The notes below the pieces were generated by a model. That model saw only the letters and a program-made list of their open reading frames with translations. It made no database searches and was not told the DNA's origin. From the NCBI GenBank assembly GCA_023419175.1, contig JAEZYG010000046.1, positions 1 to 38,135 of the forward strand: 38,135 bases of DNA. Reading direction: 5' to 3'. The stretch is from Actinomycetes bacterium. Its GTDB lineage: Bacteria > Actinomycetota > Actinomycetes > Propionibacteriales > Propionibacteriaceae. This document shows, piece by piece, positions 1-6,887 of this stretch; positions within the stretch are counted from its first letter, which is position 1, and every line of letters begins with the position of its first letter. Position numbers and translations under genes: made by a program.

Positions 1-401
1 ATGTCCAAACGATGTCCTTTACCCCTGCTGCATGGTGGACGGGGGTTGCCTTGGGGGCGAATGCGTCAGCCGTCCTGGTGGCGAATAATCTGCGCGATAT
101 CGATACCGATCGTTTGGCGGGAAAGAAAACCTTAGAGACCTTCTTGGGGGATAGATTATCTCGTCTGTTCTATCTGATATGCAATGCGATAGCAGGTGTG
201 GCAATGGTGATCGCTTCCGCTTGTCTATCGTGGGCTCTCTTAGCTTCATTGGCGATGTATATCCTTGTTATTCCCGCTACATATAGCGTCATGACTCATA
301 CGAGTGGACGCGCCTTAATCCCGGTGCTGAAAAAGACGGCTCTGGGAGGATTGATCGGTTCTCTAGGGATGATCGTGGCGGCGGTCTTTACCACGATGTA
401 G
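1..401 (+). CDS. menA: 1,4-dihydroxy-2-naphthoate polyprenyltransferase, C-terminal part (5' end outside window)
   Basis: MenA is an integral-membrane UbiA-family enzyme that joins a polyprenyl chain to 1,4-dihydroxy-2-naphthoate, giving demethylmenaquinone. Only about the last 133 codons are here; the frame is already open at base 3, so the true start lies upstream. The second Asp-rich signature of the family is visible as NNLRDIDTDRLAGKKTL. It is followed by hydrophobic helices around LFYLICNAIAGVAMV, WALLASLAMYILVIPAT and the C-terminal GGLIGSLGMIVAAVF. The stop is followed 11 bp later by menC on the same strand, so menA, menC and menD probably form one operon. Family recognised from the motif and the men context. 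Confidence 0.93.
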   Translation, partial: VQTMSFTPAAWWTGVALGANASAVLVANNLRDIDTDRLAGKKTLETFLGDRLSRLFYLICNAIAGVAMVIASACLSWALLASLAMYILVIPATYSVMTHTSGRALIPVLKKTALGGLIGSLGMIVAAVFTTM

Positions 402-412
402 TGAGGTGAATA

Positions 413-1420
413 GTGCTCACTATCGATAAGAGCTGGGTTTATTCCCTCGATATGCTCATGCCTTTCCGCTCGATCACCCACAGAGAGGGCATGATCTTGC
501 GCTGTCAAGACCGCTATCGAGAATGGAGCCCCTTCGTTGAATATGGAGATCAAGAAGCCAGCCGTTGGTTAAAAGCCGCTTTGGAAGATGAAAGCGACTA
601 CGCCCGCTATCGGCGTTTGCGCACCGAAGTCGGGATCAATGTCACAGTTCCCATCACGACACCTCAAAGAGCCTATGAGCTGGTCGGCTTATCAAAAGCT
701 CAGGTTGCCAAGGTGAAGGTAGCCGATCCGCGTACCGATCTGAACGATGATCTTATACGCCTTCAAGCTGTGAGAGAGGCTTTGGGTAAAGACGGGTATA
801 TCCGTATCGATGCCAATGGAGCGTGGACTCCCTCGCAGGCTTTGGATGCCTTGCGTCTTTTCGCACCTATCGGCTTGGACTATGTTGAACAGCCCTGTGC
901 AACGGTGGAGGAATTGGCAGATCTCAAGGAGCGATTGGGTGATCTCGATGTGCGAATCGCTGCCGATGAGTCCATACGGAAAGCTGAAGATCCCTATCGG
1001 GTCGCCGCTTTGGGGGCTGCGGACGTGGTGATCTTAAAGGTGCAGCCTCTAGGAGGTATCGCTTCTTGCTGTGCTATTCAAGAACAGATTGGACTGTCTG
1101 GCGTTATCAGTTCGGCTTTGGAAAGCTCTGTTGGGATCTCTCGCGGGATCGAAGCTGCCTTGCGTATACCCTCCCTGGACGGAGCGTGTGGTTTAGGGAC
1201 GGTTTCACTCTTTAGTGAAGATGTGGCTTCCTCCCCTCTTATTCCTGTTGAGGGGAAAATCGAGGGGAAGAGGGTCGAGGACTATTGCATGATCGGTAGG
1301 CATATCGACTCAGATAGGTTGATATCCCATATGGCATCGCCTGAAAGGCAACAGTGGTGGAATCGTCGCCTTGAGCGCTGTCTGGAGATTGTGAGTCAAT
1401 GGGAGAAGGAGAGATTGTGA
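413..1420 (+). CDS. menC: o-succinylbenzoate synthase
   Basis: MenC dehydrates SHCHC to o-succinylbenzoate in menaquinone synthesis. The 335-residue protein has the enolase-superfamily barrel signatures in order: the first catalytic Lys in AKVKVADPR, metal ligands in RIDANGAW (Asp), YVEQPC (Glu) and IAADESI (Asp), and the second catalytic Lys in VILKVQPLGG. The start is GTG, preceded by GAGGTG at a normal distance. It lies 11 bp after menA, and its stop overlaps the likely GTG start of menD by 4 bp (GTGA), which suggests translational coupling. Length and motifs fit the actinobacterial MenC type. Other muconate-lactonizing-like enzymes share the fold, but the menA-menC-menD order settles the call. 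Confidence 0.93.
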   Translation: MLTIDKSWVYSLDMLMPFRSITHREGMILRCQDRYREWSPFVEYGDQEASRWLKAALEDESDYARYRRLRTEVGINVTVPITTPQRAYELVGLSKAQVAKVKVADPRTDLNDDLIRLQAVREALGKDGYIRIDANGAWTPSQALDALRLFAPIGLDYVEQPCATVEELADLKERLGDLDVRIAADESIRKAEDPYRVAALGAADVVILKVQPLGGIASCCAIQEQIGLSGVISSALESSVGISRGIEAALRIPSLDGACGLGTVSLFSEDVASSPLIPVEGKIEGKRVEDYCMIGRHIDSDRLISHMASPERQQWWNRRLERCLEIVSQWEKERL

Positions 1421-2982
1421 GTTCGGCTCAGTTAGGGAGAGTGATTGTTGCCTCCCTCATTGAATACGGGGTGGATTCCATCGTCTTATGCCCTGGATCT
1501 CGATCGACGTCTATCGCCTTGGCTTTGGCTGAGGCTCAAAAAACGTGCTCCCAAGGGAAAGAATGGACGATCTATCGCCGTACTGAGGAGCGTTCAGCAG
1601 CCTTTACGGCTCTTGGTTTGGCTAAGGCTCGCGGTATTGCAGCGATCATCGTGACCTCTGGAACTGCGGTGGGCAATCTTTTACCGGCGATCATGGAGGC
1701 GTATCACAGCCAAATTCCCCTTCTGGTCATCACCGCTGATCGTCCGTCAACACTGATCGGTTCAGGTGCGAACCAGACGACATATCAGAACGGAATTTTC
1801 CCCAAGCACCTTGTCCATGAGATTTTCTTATCCTCATCGGATCGTGATGAGCGCGCCTGGGTAGCAGCGATGGGAGTGGGGATTATCGCAGCTCGCGGTC
1901 AGCGATCTGGACGTCGAGGGCCTGTCCAGATCAACGTGGCGATGAGCGATCCTTTCATCGATGGACAGATAGGGCAATGGCCGTCCATCGAGCCGATTCG
2001 CGTCTCATCTCGATGTGCTCAGCAATGCGAAGTCGATCTGAGCAAAGCGGTTGTCTTGGCGGCAGATGCCGATGAGAAGACGGGTAAACGCGCCCGTCGC
2101 TTTGCTGAGAAATATCGCCTTCCTCTCTTCGCTGAGCCGTCCAGCAATGCTCGATATGGTCCATGTGCTATCCGTTCCTATCGAGAGCTTCTCGATGGAG
2201 ATCTTGCCCATCAGATTCAGACGGTAATCGTCTACGGACATCCCACTTTGTCGCGTCCTGTGAGCCGATTATTGGCATCGTCTCGCCATCGGATCGTGGC
2301 GATGAGCGATTCATCGATTTGGCACGATTCTGGACATAATGTCTCCGTTGTTGCCGACGAGATTATTCCCACCCGTCCAGATTGCATTGATGAAGGATGG
2401 TTACGAGCGTGGAAAGAAGCCGATCTGGAGAGGAATGACTGTGGATCCTCTCTAAGCTGTGCATCTTTGGTCGATACTGTCGTCGAATATTGCTCGAGTG
2501 GATTATTTTTTGGTCCGTCCATGGTGATTCGACATGCCGATCTGTCGCCCATTCGAACCACCGCCATACCGGTGTGGGCAAATCGAGGCTTGGCTGGGAT
2601 TGATGGTATCTGCTCGACAGCAGCAGGAGTGGCATTGGGATCCAGAGAGCCGATCACCGTCCTGGTAGGGGATTTAACTTTCTTGCACGATCTGACATCG
2701 CTGATCTATATCTCGGGAGAAAAAATTCCCGATATGCGCATCATTGTCGCTGACGATAATGGTGGAGCGATCTTCACCACCCTTGAAGTGGGGGATCTAG
2801 AGTGTGTAGAGGACTTATTCGTCATGCCCCATGGATTGGATTTGGCGCGTCTTGCTGCCGGTTTCGGCTGGACAACGCGAAGGGTCGCGACCCGCGATCA
2901 GCTCATCTCTGTGTTGAGTGAACCCTGCGAGGGAATCGATATCGTCATCGCTTCTTTCGATGCCGTCGAAGGGTCTTCATAG
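1417..2982 (+). CDS. menD: 2-succinyl-5-enolpyruvyl-6-hydroxy-3-cyclohexene-1-carboxylate synthase
   Basis: MenD is the thiamine-diphosphate enzyme that condenses isochorismate with 2-oxoglutarate. Visible signatures are CPGSRST near the N-terminus, GSGANQTTYQNGIF after the first domain, and the TPP/Mg motif GDLTFLHDLTSL followed by DDNGGAIFTTLE in the C-terminal domain. I place the start at GTG 1417, which overlaps the menC stop and sits behind the purine-rich GGGAGAAGGAGAG; an in-frame ATG at 1399 would add six residues but has no Shine-Dalgarno. This gives 521 residues, normal for the family. The last 85 bp overlap the 3' end of the opposite-strand nuclease gene, so no terminator separates them. 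Confidence 0.94.
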   Translation: MSSAQLGRVIVASLIEYGVDSIVLCPGSRSTSIALALAEAQKTCSQGKEWTIYRRTEERSAAFTALGLAKARGIAAIIVTSGTAVGNLLPAIMEAYHSQIPLLVITADRPSTLIGSGANQTTYQNGIFPKHLVHEIFLSSSDRDERAWVAAMGVGIIAARGQRSGRRGPVQINVAMSDPFIDGQIGQWPSIEPIRVSSRCAQQCEVDLSKAVVLAADADEKTGKRARRFAEKYRLPLFAEPSSNARYGPCAIRSYRELLDGDLAHQIQTVIVYGHPTLSRPVSRLLASSRHRIVAMSDSSIWHDSGHNVSVVADEIIPTRPDCIDEGWLRAWKEADLERNDCGSSLSCASLVDTVVEYCSSGLFFGPSMVIRHADLSPIRTTAIPVWANRGLAGIDGICSTAAGVALGSREPITVLVGDLTFLHDLTSLIYISGEKIPDMRIIVADDNGGAIFTTLEVGDLECVEDLFVMPHGLDLARLAAGFGWTTRRVATRDQLISVLSEPCEGIDIVIASFDAVEGSS

Positions 2983-4718
2983 CGGCTTAGCCAGGAGCGT
3001 AAGGCGACAGTCGCGCGGGTATCGTCCTCGTTATATTCGAGGAGACGTTTCTGGGACGCCTCTTTTTCGCTAGGAGTGGGAGCGTGTACGGCATCGATAA
3101 ACCACTGTTGAGAGTTGAGACCAGAGGGAGCATCGTCTCTCCAGGAGAAACCGCATTCTGTGGTAGCGATGGCTTTCAACCCCAACCCATAGGCTCCGAA
3201 GAAATTCTTCTTTACGATTGCGAAAAGGTCGCAGGAATGATCTCGTAGAAGGCGATATCCAGCCTTGAGGATCGGGTGAGACGAGCGAGTGGCGAGACGC
3301 TTGAGCTGAACCAGCTCATAGTCGGAATAGTGATAGATGGTCACATCCTCATATTGCGAACAGATATCGCTTAACCACGATATCGCCTCGACTGCAAGGT
3401 CGATTTCTTCACGATCATCAAGATCAGCGAAGCGGACGAAAGGATGATAGTAGGGCTCTTCATGGGGATTATTCCGATCGTTGACGAGGAAGCCCCAAAG
3501 ATAAATGCGCTGGTCAGCCGATGTTTCTAGATCAAAATCGATCTCGATTCGAGAGCGGGGAATGACAAGGGGATCAGATGTGATCTTTTCCACGCAGATA
3601 TGCGCAGCGATCATGCGAGCCCTATGTGCGGCTTTCGTCAGGCGTTCCTCGGCTCCTGGACGGTGGCCTACAAGGGGAAGGAAATCATCCATGAGCTGAT
3701 TGAGATCGGCTTGAGCTAGATCGTTCACATCGCTAATCCCCAAAGAACGCAATGCTGCAATCTCTCGGATATCGAGACGAGATTTTAAGATCTGGACGCT
3801 CAGATCGTCCTTGCTCATTCTCTCGGAGCAGATCGTCCACCAGCGACAGTCATCGCATTCATAGGAATAGATTGGTTGCACCATTGCTTTAGCTCCTTTG
3901 TCGAGGTCTAAAGCATTAGCTGCTACGGCTAGACGGAAAGAAAACTCGTGATCATAACGCTGTAGAGCGCTACGCATTTTCCAATGGCCGCGAGCAGTTT
4001 TAGAAAAAGTGTGAATAGATTTCTTTGATAGATCGCACCAGACGATGCATCGGCTATCAGCGGATCTATCGTGACAGACGGCGTGTGAATCGCGTTCAAT
4101 ATGAACCGTATCAGTACCGATGAGACCGCCGATCGGCTCCGAGGCTTGAGCGTTGTAGGATTCGAGTAAGCGCCAATAGTGAGCCAAGATCAACAACATG
4201 TGATCTCGTCCCGTCCGCCTGCGTCCATCGAGAAGGGGGACAGATGAATCGTAGACAGGATCGCTCAGAGCAGAAATACGTCCCGTCGGTGCGCTATAGC
4301 GCTCCAGCTGAGGGCTAAAACTGATGTGGACGGGGTAATAGCCATAGCGTCCATCGTCTCGTCGATCTGCTCGGATCAAGATGGAAGGTCCTGTGCGACG
4401 GTGGTGCTGAGTGTCAATTCGAAACGTGGGATAGAGGATGATTTTCTCCCCAGCCTCTAAAGCCGCATTAGTTGCGTGACACGAGTCGAGAAAAGTTGAA
4501 CGCCGGCAATCGACACTGCCCTCCAGATTGCCGAGAAAGGCCATGATCTCATCGCGATTATCCTTGCTCGCAGCGGATCTTTGCGAGGGGATAAAGGGAC
4601 GAGCCATTTCAGCTTTGGAAAGATCAATCGTCGCATCATAGGTATTTTGAACCTTCACCGGACAGTGAATGGCGGCATAGGCGTCCAGGGCGATTGAATC
4701 TGGAATCGACCTAGCCAT
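2898..4718 (-). CDS. TM0106-type RecB-like nuclease with C-terminal DEDD (RNase H-like) exonuclease domain
   Basis: The 606-residue protein resembles the predicted RecB-family nucleases common in actinobacteria; its cellular role is not established. The N-terminal half has a degenerate RecB-like region with HCPVKVQNTYD, and mid-protein a cysteine cluster CDDCRWWTICSERM of the kind that often binds an Fe-S cluster in these proteins. A short helical repeat (IAALRSLGISDVNDLAQ) follows. The C-terminal third is a YprB/RNase_H_2-like domain with acidic DFDLETS, YHYSDYE and YNEDDTRATVALR, consistent with a DEDD exonuclease site. I chose ATG 4718, just past the menG stop (5 bp gap), because upstream codons only repeat menG sequence in another frame. 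There is no clear Shine-Dalgarno, so it is probably coupled to menG. The 3' end runs 85 bp into menD. Confidence 0.82.
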   Translation of the reverse strand: MARSIPDSIALDAYAAIHCPVKVQNTYDATIDLSKAEMARPFIPSQRSAASKDNRDEIMAFLGNLEGSVDCRRSTFLDSCHATNAALEAGEKIILYPTFRIDTQHHRRTGPSILIRADRRDDGRYGYYPVHISFSPQLERYSAPTGRISALSDPVYDSSVPLLDGRRRTGRDHMLLILAHYWRLLESYNAQASEPIGGLIGTDTVHIERDSHAVCHDRSADSRCIVWCDLSKKSIHTFSKTARGHWKMRSALQRYDHEFSFRLAVAANALDLDKGAKAMVQPIYSYECDDCRWWTICSERMSKDDLSVQILKSRLDIREIAALRSLGISDVNDLAQADLNQLMDDFLPLVGHRPGAEERLTKAAHRARMIAAHICVEKITSDPLVIPRSRIEIDFDLETSADQRIYLWGFLVNDRNNPHEEPYYHPFVRFADLDDREEIDLAVEAISWLSDICSQYEDVTIYHYSDYELVQLKRLATRSSHPILKAGYRLLRDHSCDLFAIVKKNFFGAYGLGLKAIATTECGFSWRDDAPSGLNSQQWFIDAVHAPTPSEKEASQKRLLEYNEDDTRATVALRSWLSRYEDPSTASKEAMTISIPSQGSLNTEMS

Positions 4719-4723
4719 GGCGA

Positions 4724-5410
4724 TCAGCGTGCCCAGGCGCGATGGATAGCGACGATTCCCCCGGTGAGATTCTTCCATTGGATAAAATCCCAACCGGCTT
4801 CAGCGATCAAAGCTGCCAAATGGGCTTGATCTGGCCATGCCAGAATTGATTCTGTGAGGTAATCATAGGCTTGAGCATTGGACGATGCCGGTTGAAGGGC
4901 AGGCATCACCGTTCCCAGATACCAACGGTAGAGGGCATTGAAAGGACCCCAGGTGGGGGTCGAGAATTCAGCGATGACGATCCGTCCACCAGGTTTGGTG
5001 ACGCGATATAACTCCCGTAAAGCCGCGACGGTATCTTCCACATTGCGCAGACCGTAACTGATCGTTACCGCATCGAAACTGTGATCTCGATAGGGCAGAC
5101 GCAGACCGTCTCCAGCGACAAAATGCAGATCAGGATAGCGCGTATGTCCTTGTTGGAGCATCCCCAAAGATAAATCGGTGGGGAAAACTCTCGCACCCGC
5201 TTTGGCGAGAGGGGACGAGGAGGTGCCGGTTCCCGCCGCGAGATCGAGAATATACTCGCCAGGTTTCGGATCGATCGCTTTGATGACAGCAGAACGCCAC
5301 AGGCGGATCATACCTGCGGTCATAAGATCGTTCATCACGTCGTATCGTCGGGCGACTTCGTCGAACATGCCGGCGACTTCGCGAGGATTCTTCTTCAAAT
5401 CTGCGCGCAT
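4724..5410 (-). CDS. menG: demethylmenaquinone methyltransferase
   Basis: MenG (UbiE family) transfers a methyl group from S-adenosylmethionine to demethylmenaquinone, the final ring step. The 228-residue protein starts MRADLKKNPREVAGMFDEVA, the family's usual N-terminus. SAM motif I is ILDLAAGTGTSS, motif II lies around FDAVTISYGLRNVED, and KPGGRIVIAEFSTP follows. An in-frame ATG at 5491 would add 27 residues not expected in the family, so I use ATG 5410. No strong Shine-Dalgarno is visible. It heads a minus-strand unit with the downstream nuclease gene and is divergent from the cobalamin riboswitch transcript. Confidence 0.93.
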   Translation of the reverse strand: MRADLKKNPREVAGMFDEVARRYDVMNDLMTAGMIRLWRSAVIKAIDPKPGEYILDLAAGTGTSSSPLAKAGARVFPTDLSLGMLQQGHTRYPDLHFVAGDGLRLPYRDHSFDAVTISYGLRNVEDTVAALRELYRVTKPGGRIVIAEFSTPTWGPFNALYRWYLGTVMPALQPASSNAQAYDYLTESILAWPDQAHLAALIAEAGWDFIQWKNLTGGIVAIHRAWAR

Positions 5411-5484
5411 AGACACGCCACTACTGTGCCACACTTTGATAAGAACTGCGCGTTTGCTGACGAAGAGTGGACGGGCAGGAGTGC

Positions 5485-5513
5485 TTTTCATGATTCGTTA
5501 GCTGTGTTAGGCT
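5485..5513 (+). promoter_or_regulatory. candidate promoter for the cobalamin-riboswitch transcript
   Basis: TTTTCA (5485-5490) and TAGGCT (5508-5513) are 17 bp apart. They would place the transcription start near 5520, immediately before the first base of riboswitch stem P1. A perfect inverted repeat, CGTTAGC (5496-5502) and GCTAACG (5511-5517), overlaps the spacer and the -10 element and could be an operator. Inference from spacing only. Confidence 0.4.
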
Positions 5514-5520
5514 AACGCTA

Positions 5521-5627
5521 TCCACGTGGTGAAGACGAGTGAAATTCTCGCACTGTCCCGCAACCGTGACTGGTTTATCCAGAAGTCGGACCTCGACGTG
5601 GAAGCAAAGACGACTCACTAACTCGTC
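5521..5627 (+). promoter_or_regulatory. cobalamin riboswitch, compact form
   Basis: The conserved B12-box core is unmistakable: GGTGAAG at 5528, GTGAAATTC in the P5 loop region, CACTGTCCCGCAACCGTGA at 5551-5569 and AGTCGGACCT at 5584-5593. Pairings read directly from the sequence are P1 TCCACG (5521-5526) with CGTGGA (5597-5602), P5 CGAG (5536-5539) with CTCG (5547-5550), and a short hairpin CTGG-TTTAT-CCAG (5570-5582). After P1 comes a P13-like hairpin GACGA-loop-TCGTC (5609-5627) whose loop contains TCAC, complementary to GTGA at the P5 loop, as expected for the L5-L13 kissing interaction. The aptamer is short, with no large peripheral arm. It points away from menG, toward a stretch without a recognised gene. 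Confidence 0.93.
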
Positions 5628-5646
5628 GCGGATAGCGGGCGTGAGT

Positions 5647-5708
5647 TCGAGGTTCTGATATGCCCTCGACTCCTGTCTGTCATCGGCGGCAGACGAAAGG
5701 GAAGGGCA
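5647..5708 (+). promoter_or_regulatory. possible expression platform with Shine-Dalgarno sequestration
   Basis: After the aptamer, hairpin TCGAGG (5647-5652)/CCTCGA (5664-5669) and hairpin GTCTG (5675-5679)/CAGAC (5690-5694) precede the Shine-Dalgarno AAAGGGAAGGG that ends at 5706. TGCCCT (5661-5666) overlaps the 3' arm of the first hairpin and is exactly complementary to AGGGCA (5703-5708), which contains part of the Shine-Dalgarno. The two pairings exclude each other, the arrangement expected of a translational switch. There is no terminator with a U-tract here. Pairings are seen; the function is inferred. Confidence 0.45.
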
Positions 5709-5975
5709 ATGAGAAATCACAGCATCCGAACTCATTCCTCTGTTGCCCAGACCTGTTGTGGGCGTTGCGTCTATCACCGTGACTACCTGGTTCCCGAAGG
5801 ACGATGTGGTATCTCCTCCCAGTTGCCAAGACGGTCATTCGGGCAACCTCTACAGTCCGCATCATCGCTCCCCGTCCACTTGCCATCCACGGGCGTTAGG
5901 ACGCAGATAGGTTCACGATCCTCGATGTTTACGGCGCTGTGCTCCTTTGCGCCGGCCGAGGAGAGGAGCGGATAA
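5709..5975 (+). CDS. hypothetical protein downstream of the cobalamin riboswitch (88 aa)
   Basis: I do not recognise this protein. The ATG is well placed behind AAAGGGAAGGG and about 80 bp after the riboswitch, which is the main reason for listing it. Near the N-terminus it has a small cysteine cluster, TCCGRC, and a third Cys in PEGRCG, which could bind a metal. The rest is Ser/Pro/Arg-rich with no hydrophobic segment. Codon use looks ordinary for the first 40 or so codons and poorer afterwards, so it may be the remains of a longer gene, a short leader peptide, or not translated at all. None of the usual B12-regulated families (cbiM/N/Q/O, cbtA/B, btuFCD, metE, nrdJ) is recognisable in any forward frame. 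Its stop lies within a GC-rich stem-loop. Confidence 0.3.
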   Translation: MRNHSIRTHSSVAQTCCGRCVYHRDYLVPEGRCGISSQLPRRSFGQPLQSASSLPVHLPSTGVRTQIGSRSSMFTALCSFAPAEERSG

Positions 5976-6022
5976 GATCGCGGGCAGGGAGCCCGGCGCG
6001 ACTTCGAGCGATGGCCCCGCTC
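5941..6022 (+). other. cluster of nested GC-rich stem-loops, possible structured RNA or terminator
   Basis: Several perfect inverted repeats are packed into 82 bp: GCGCCGG (5949-5955) with CCGGCGC (5993-5999), GCTCCT (5941-5946) with AGGAGC (5964-5969), CGGGC (5981-5985) with GCCCG (5991-5995), and GAGCG (6006-6010) with CGCTC (6018-6022). Some exclude each other. The first spans the stop codon of the preceding 88-codon frame. None is followed by a T-run, so this is not a classic intrinsic terminator. It matches no RNA family I can recall. From 6023 to about 6165 I see nothing further of note. Confidence 0.35.
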
Positions 6023-6165
6023 TGAGTACTACGCCAAATGCGTCGGGCTCCACATCATATCTGTTCATTTATCGTGCTTGAATGTTCAGATGATGTGCAT
6101 GTCAGTCTAACCTTTTCGCAAGGTAACGTCCATAGATGGATGTCCGCTTCGCTCATGGTGAAGTC

Positions 6166-6199
6166 TTGGATAGGTATCGGTTGGTTCATATACGACAAT
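6166..6199 (+). promoter_or_regulatory. candidate promoter of the ABC transporter genes
   Basis: TTGGAT (6166-6171) is followed after 17 bp by TATACG (6189-6194). A second -10-like hexamer, GACAAT (6194-6199), ends exactly seven bases before the ATG at 6207, which would give a leaderless or nearly leaderless message. There is no properly spaced Shine-Dalgarno (GAGAG is only a base or so from the ATG). Weak, inferred. Confidence 0.3.
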
Positions 6200-6206
6200 A
6201 GAGAGT

Positions 6207-6887
6207 ATGGCCAAGAGAGAAACGATTCTTTCCGTCAGCGATCTGACGAAATCCTATGGAGATCATACGATCATCCGCAATATCAATCTCACCGTTAAAG
6301 AAGGGGAGGTGATCGCTCTCACTGGACGGAACGGTTCGGGAAAGACAACGCTGCTCCGCTGCATTATCGGGGCGGATCGTCCTACCAGTGGTCAAGTGCG
6401 CGTTTGCGGTGTCAAGGTCAACGAGACCGACCCTCAATTCCGGGCACATGTGGCTACCGTCATCGATGATCTCGATTTCTTCCCAGACCTCTCTGTGGTC
6501 GAGCATCTCGATCTTTTGGCCAGAGCACACGGACTCGAAGACCCCGATGATTTAGTTGACGAAGTCCTTGAAGAGGTGCAGCTTGTCGCCCAATCTGGTC
6601 AGCTTCCTTCCACGCTATCCTCTGGTCAGCGCAGACGGCTCGCCTTAGCGACAGCCCTCGTAAGACCGAAAAAACTATTGGTTCTCGACGAACCCGAACA
6701 GCGTCTTGATGTGGAGGGTATCGCCTGGCTTTCTGCGCGTTTAGCCCATGAATGTTCAAAAGGATTGGCTATCGTGATGGCAAGCCACGAGCCGAATCTC
6801 GTCCAGGCTCTCAATGCCCGAATTGTACGCATCGGCGACCAGAGCGCCGTCAGTGAATCCCTAGCTGAGACAAGGGATGAACTGTGA
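6207..6887 (+). CDS. ABC transporter ATP-binding protein
   Basis: This 226-residue nucleotide-binding subunit powers the membrane protein encoded directly after it. Walker A is GRNGSGKTT (residues 40-48), the ABC signature is LSSGQ (137-141), Walker B is LLVLDEP (157-163) and the switch histidine lies in VMASHEP. The D-loop region reads DEPEQRLD rather than the common DEPxxGLD, a variant I recall from actinobacterial exporters paired with DUF6297-type permeases. The stop overlaps the GTG start of the permease by 4 bp. No binding protein is nearby, so export or efflux is more likely than import. The substrate cannot be deduced. The gene lies downstream of the orphan cobalamin riboswitch, but about 580 bp and a likely own promoter separate them. 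Confidence 0.9.
   Translation: MAKRETILSVSDLTKSYGDHTIIRNINLTVKEGEVIALTGRNGSGKTTLLRCIIGADRPTSGQVRVCGVKVNETDPQFRAHVATVIDDLDFFPDLSVVEHLDLLARAHGLEDPDDLVDEVLEEVQLVAQSGQLPSTLSSGQRRRLALATALVRPKKLLVLDEPEQRLDVEGIAWLSARLAHECSKGLAIVMASHEPNLVQALNARIVRIGDQSAVSESLAETRDEL

Noticed and set aside
1399..1416. ATG 1399 as the start of menD
   Set aside because: No Shine-Dalgarno before it, while GTG 1417 sits behind GGGAGAAGGAGAG and overlaps the menC stop in the usual coupled manner.
5411..5491. 27-residue N-terminal extension of menG to ATG 5491
   Set aside because: Family members begin at MRADLxK; the extension overlaps the divergent riboswitch promoter region and has no conserved character.
5940..6055. Possible RNase P RNA or SRP RNA, because of GC-rich structure and GTCGGGCTCCAC at 6041
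   Set aside because: The universal RNase P and SRP sequence blocks are missing and the length does not fit; only a short chance resemblance.
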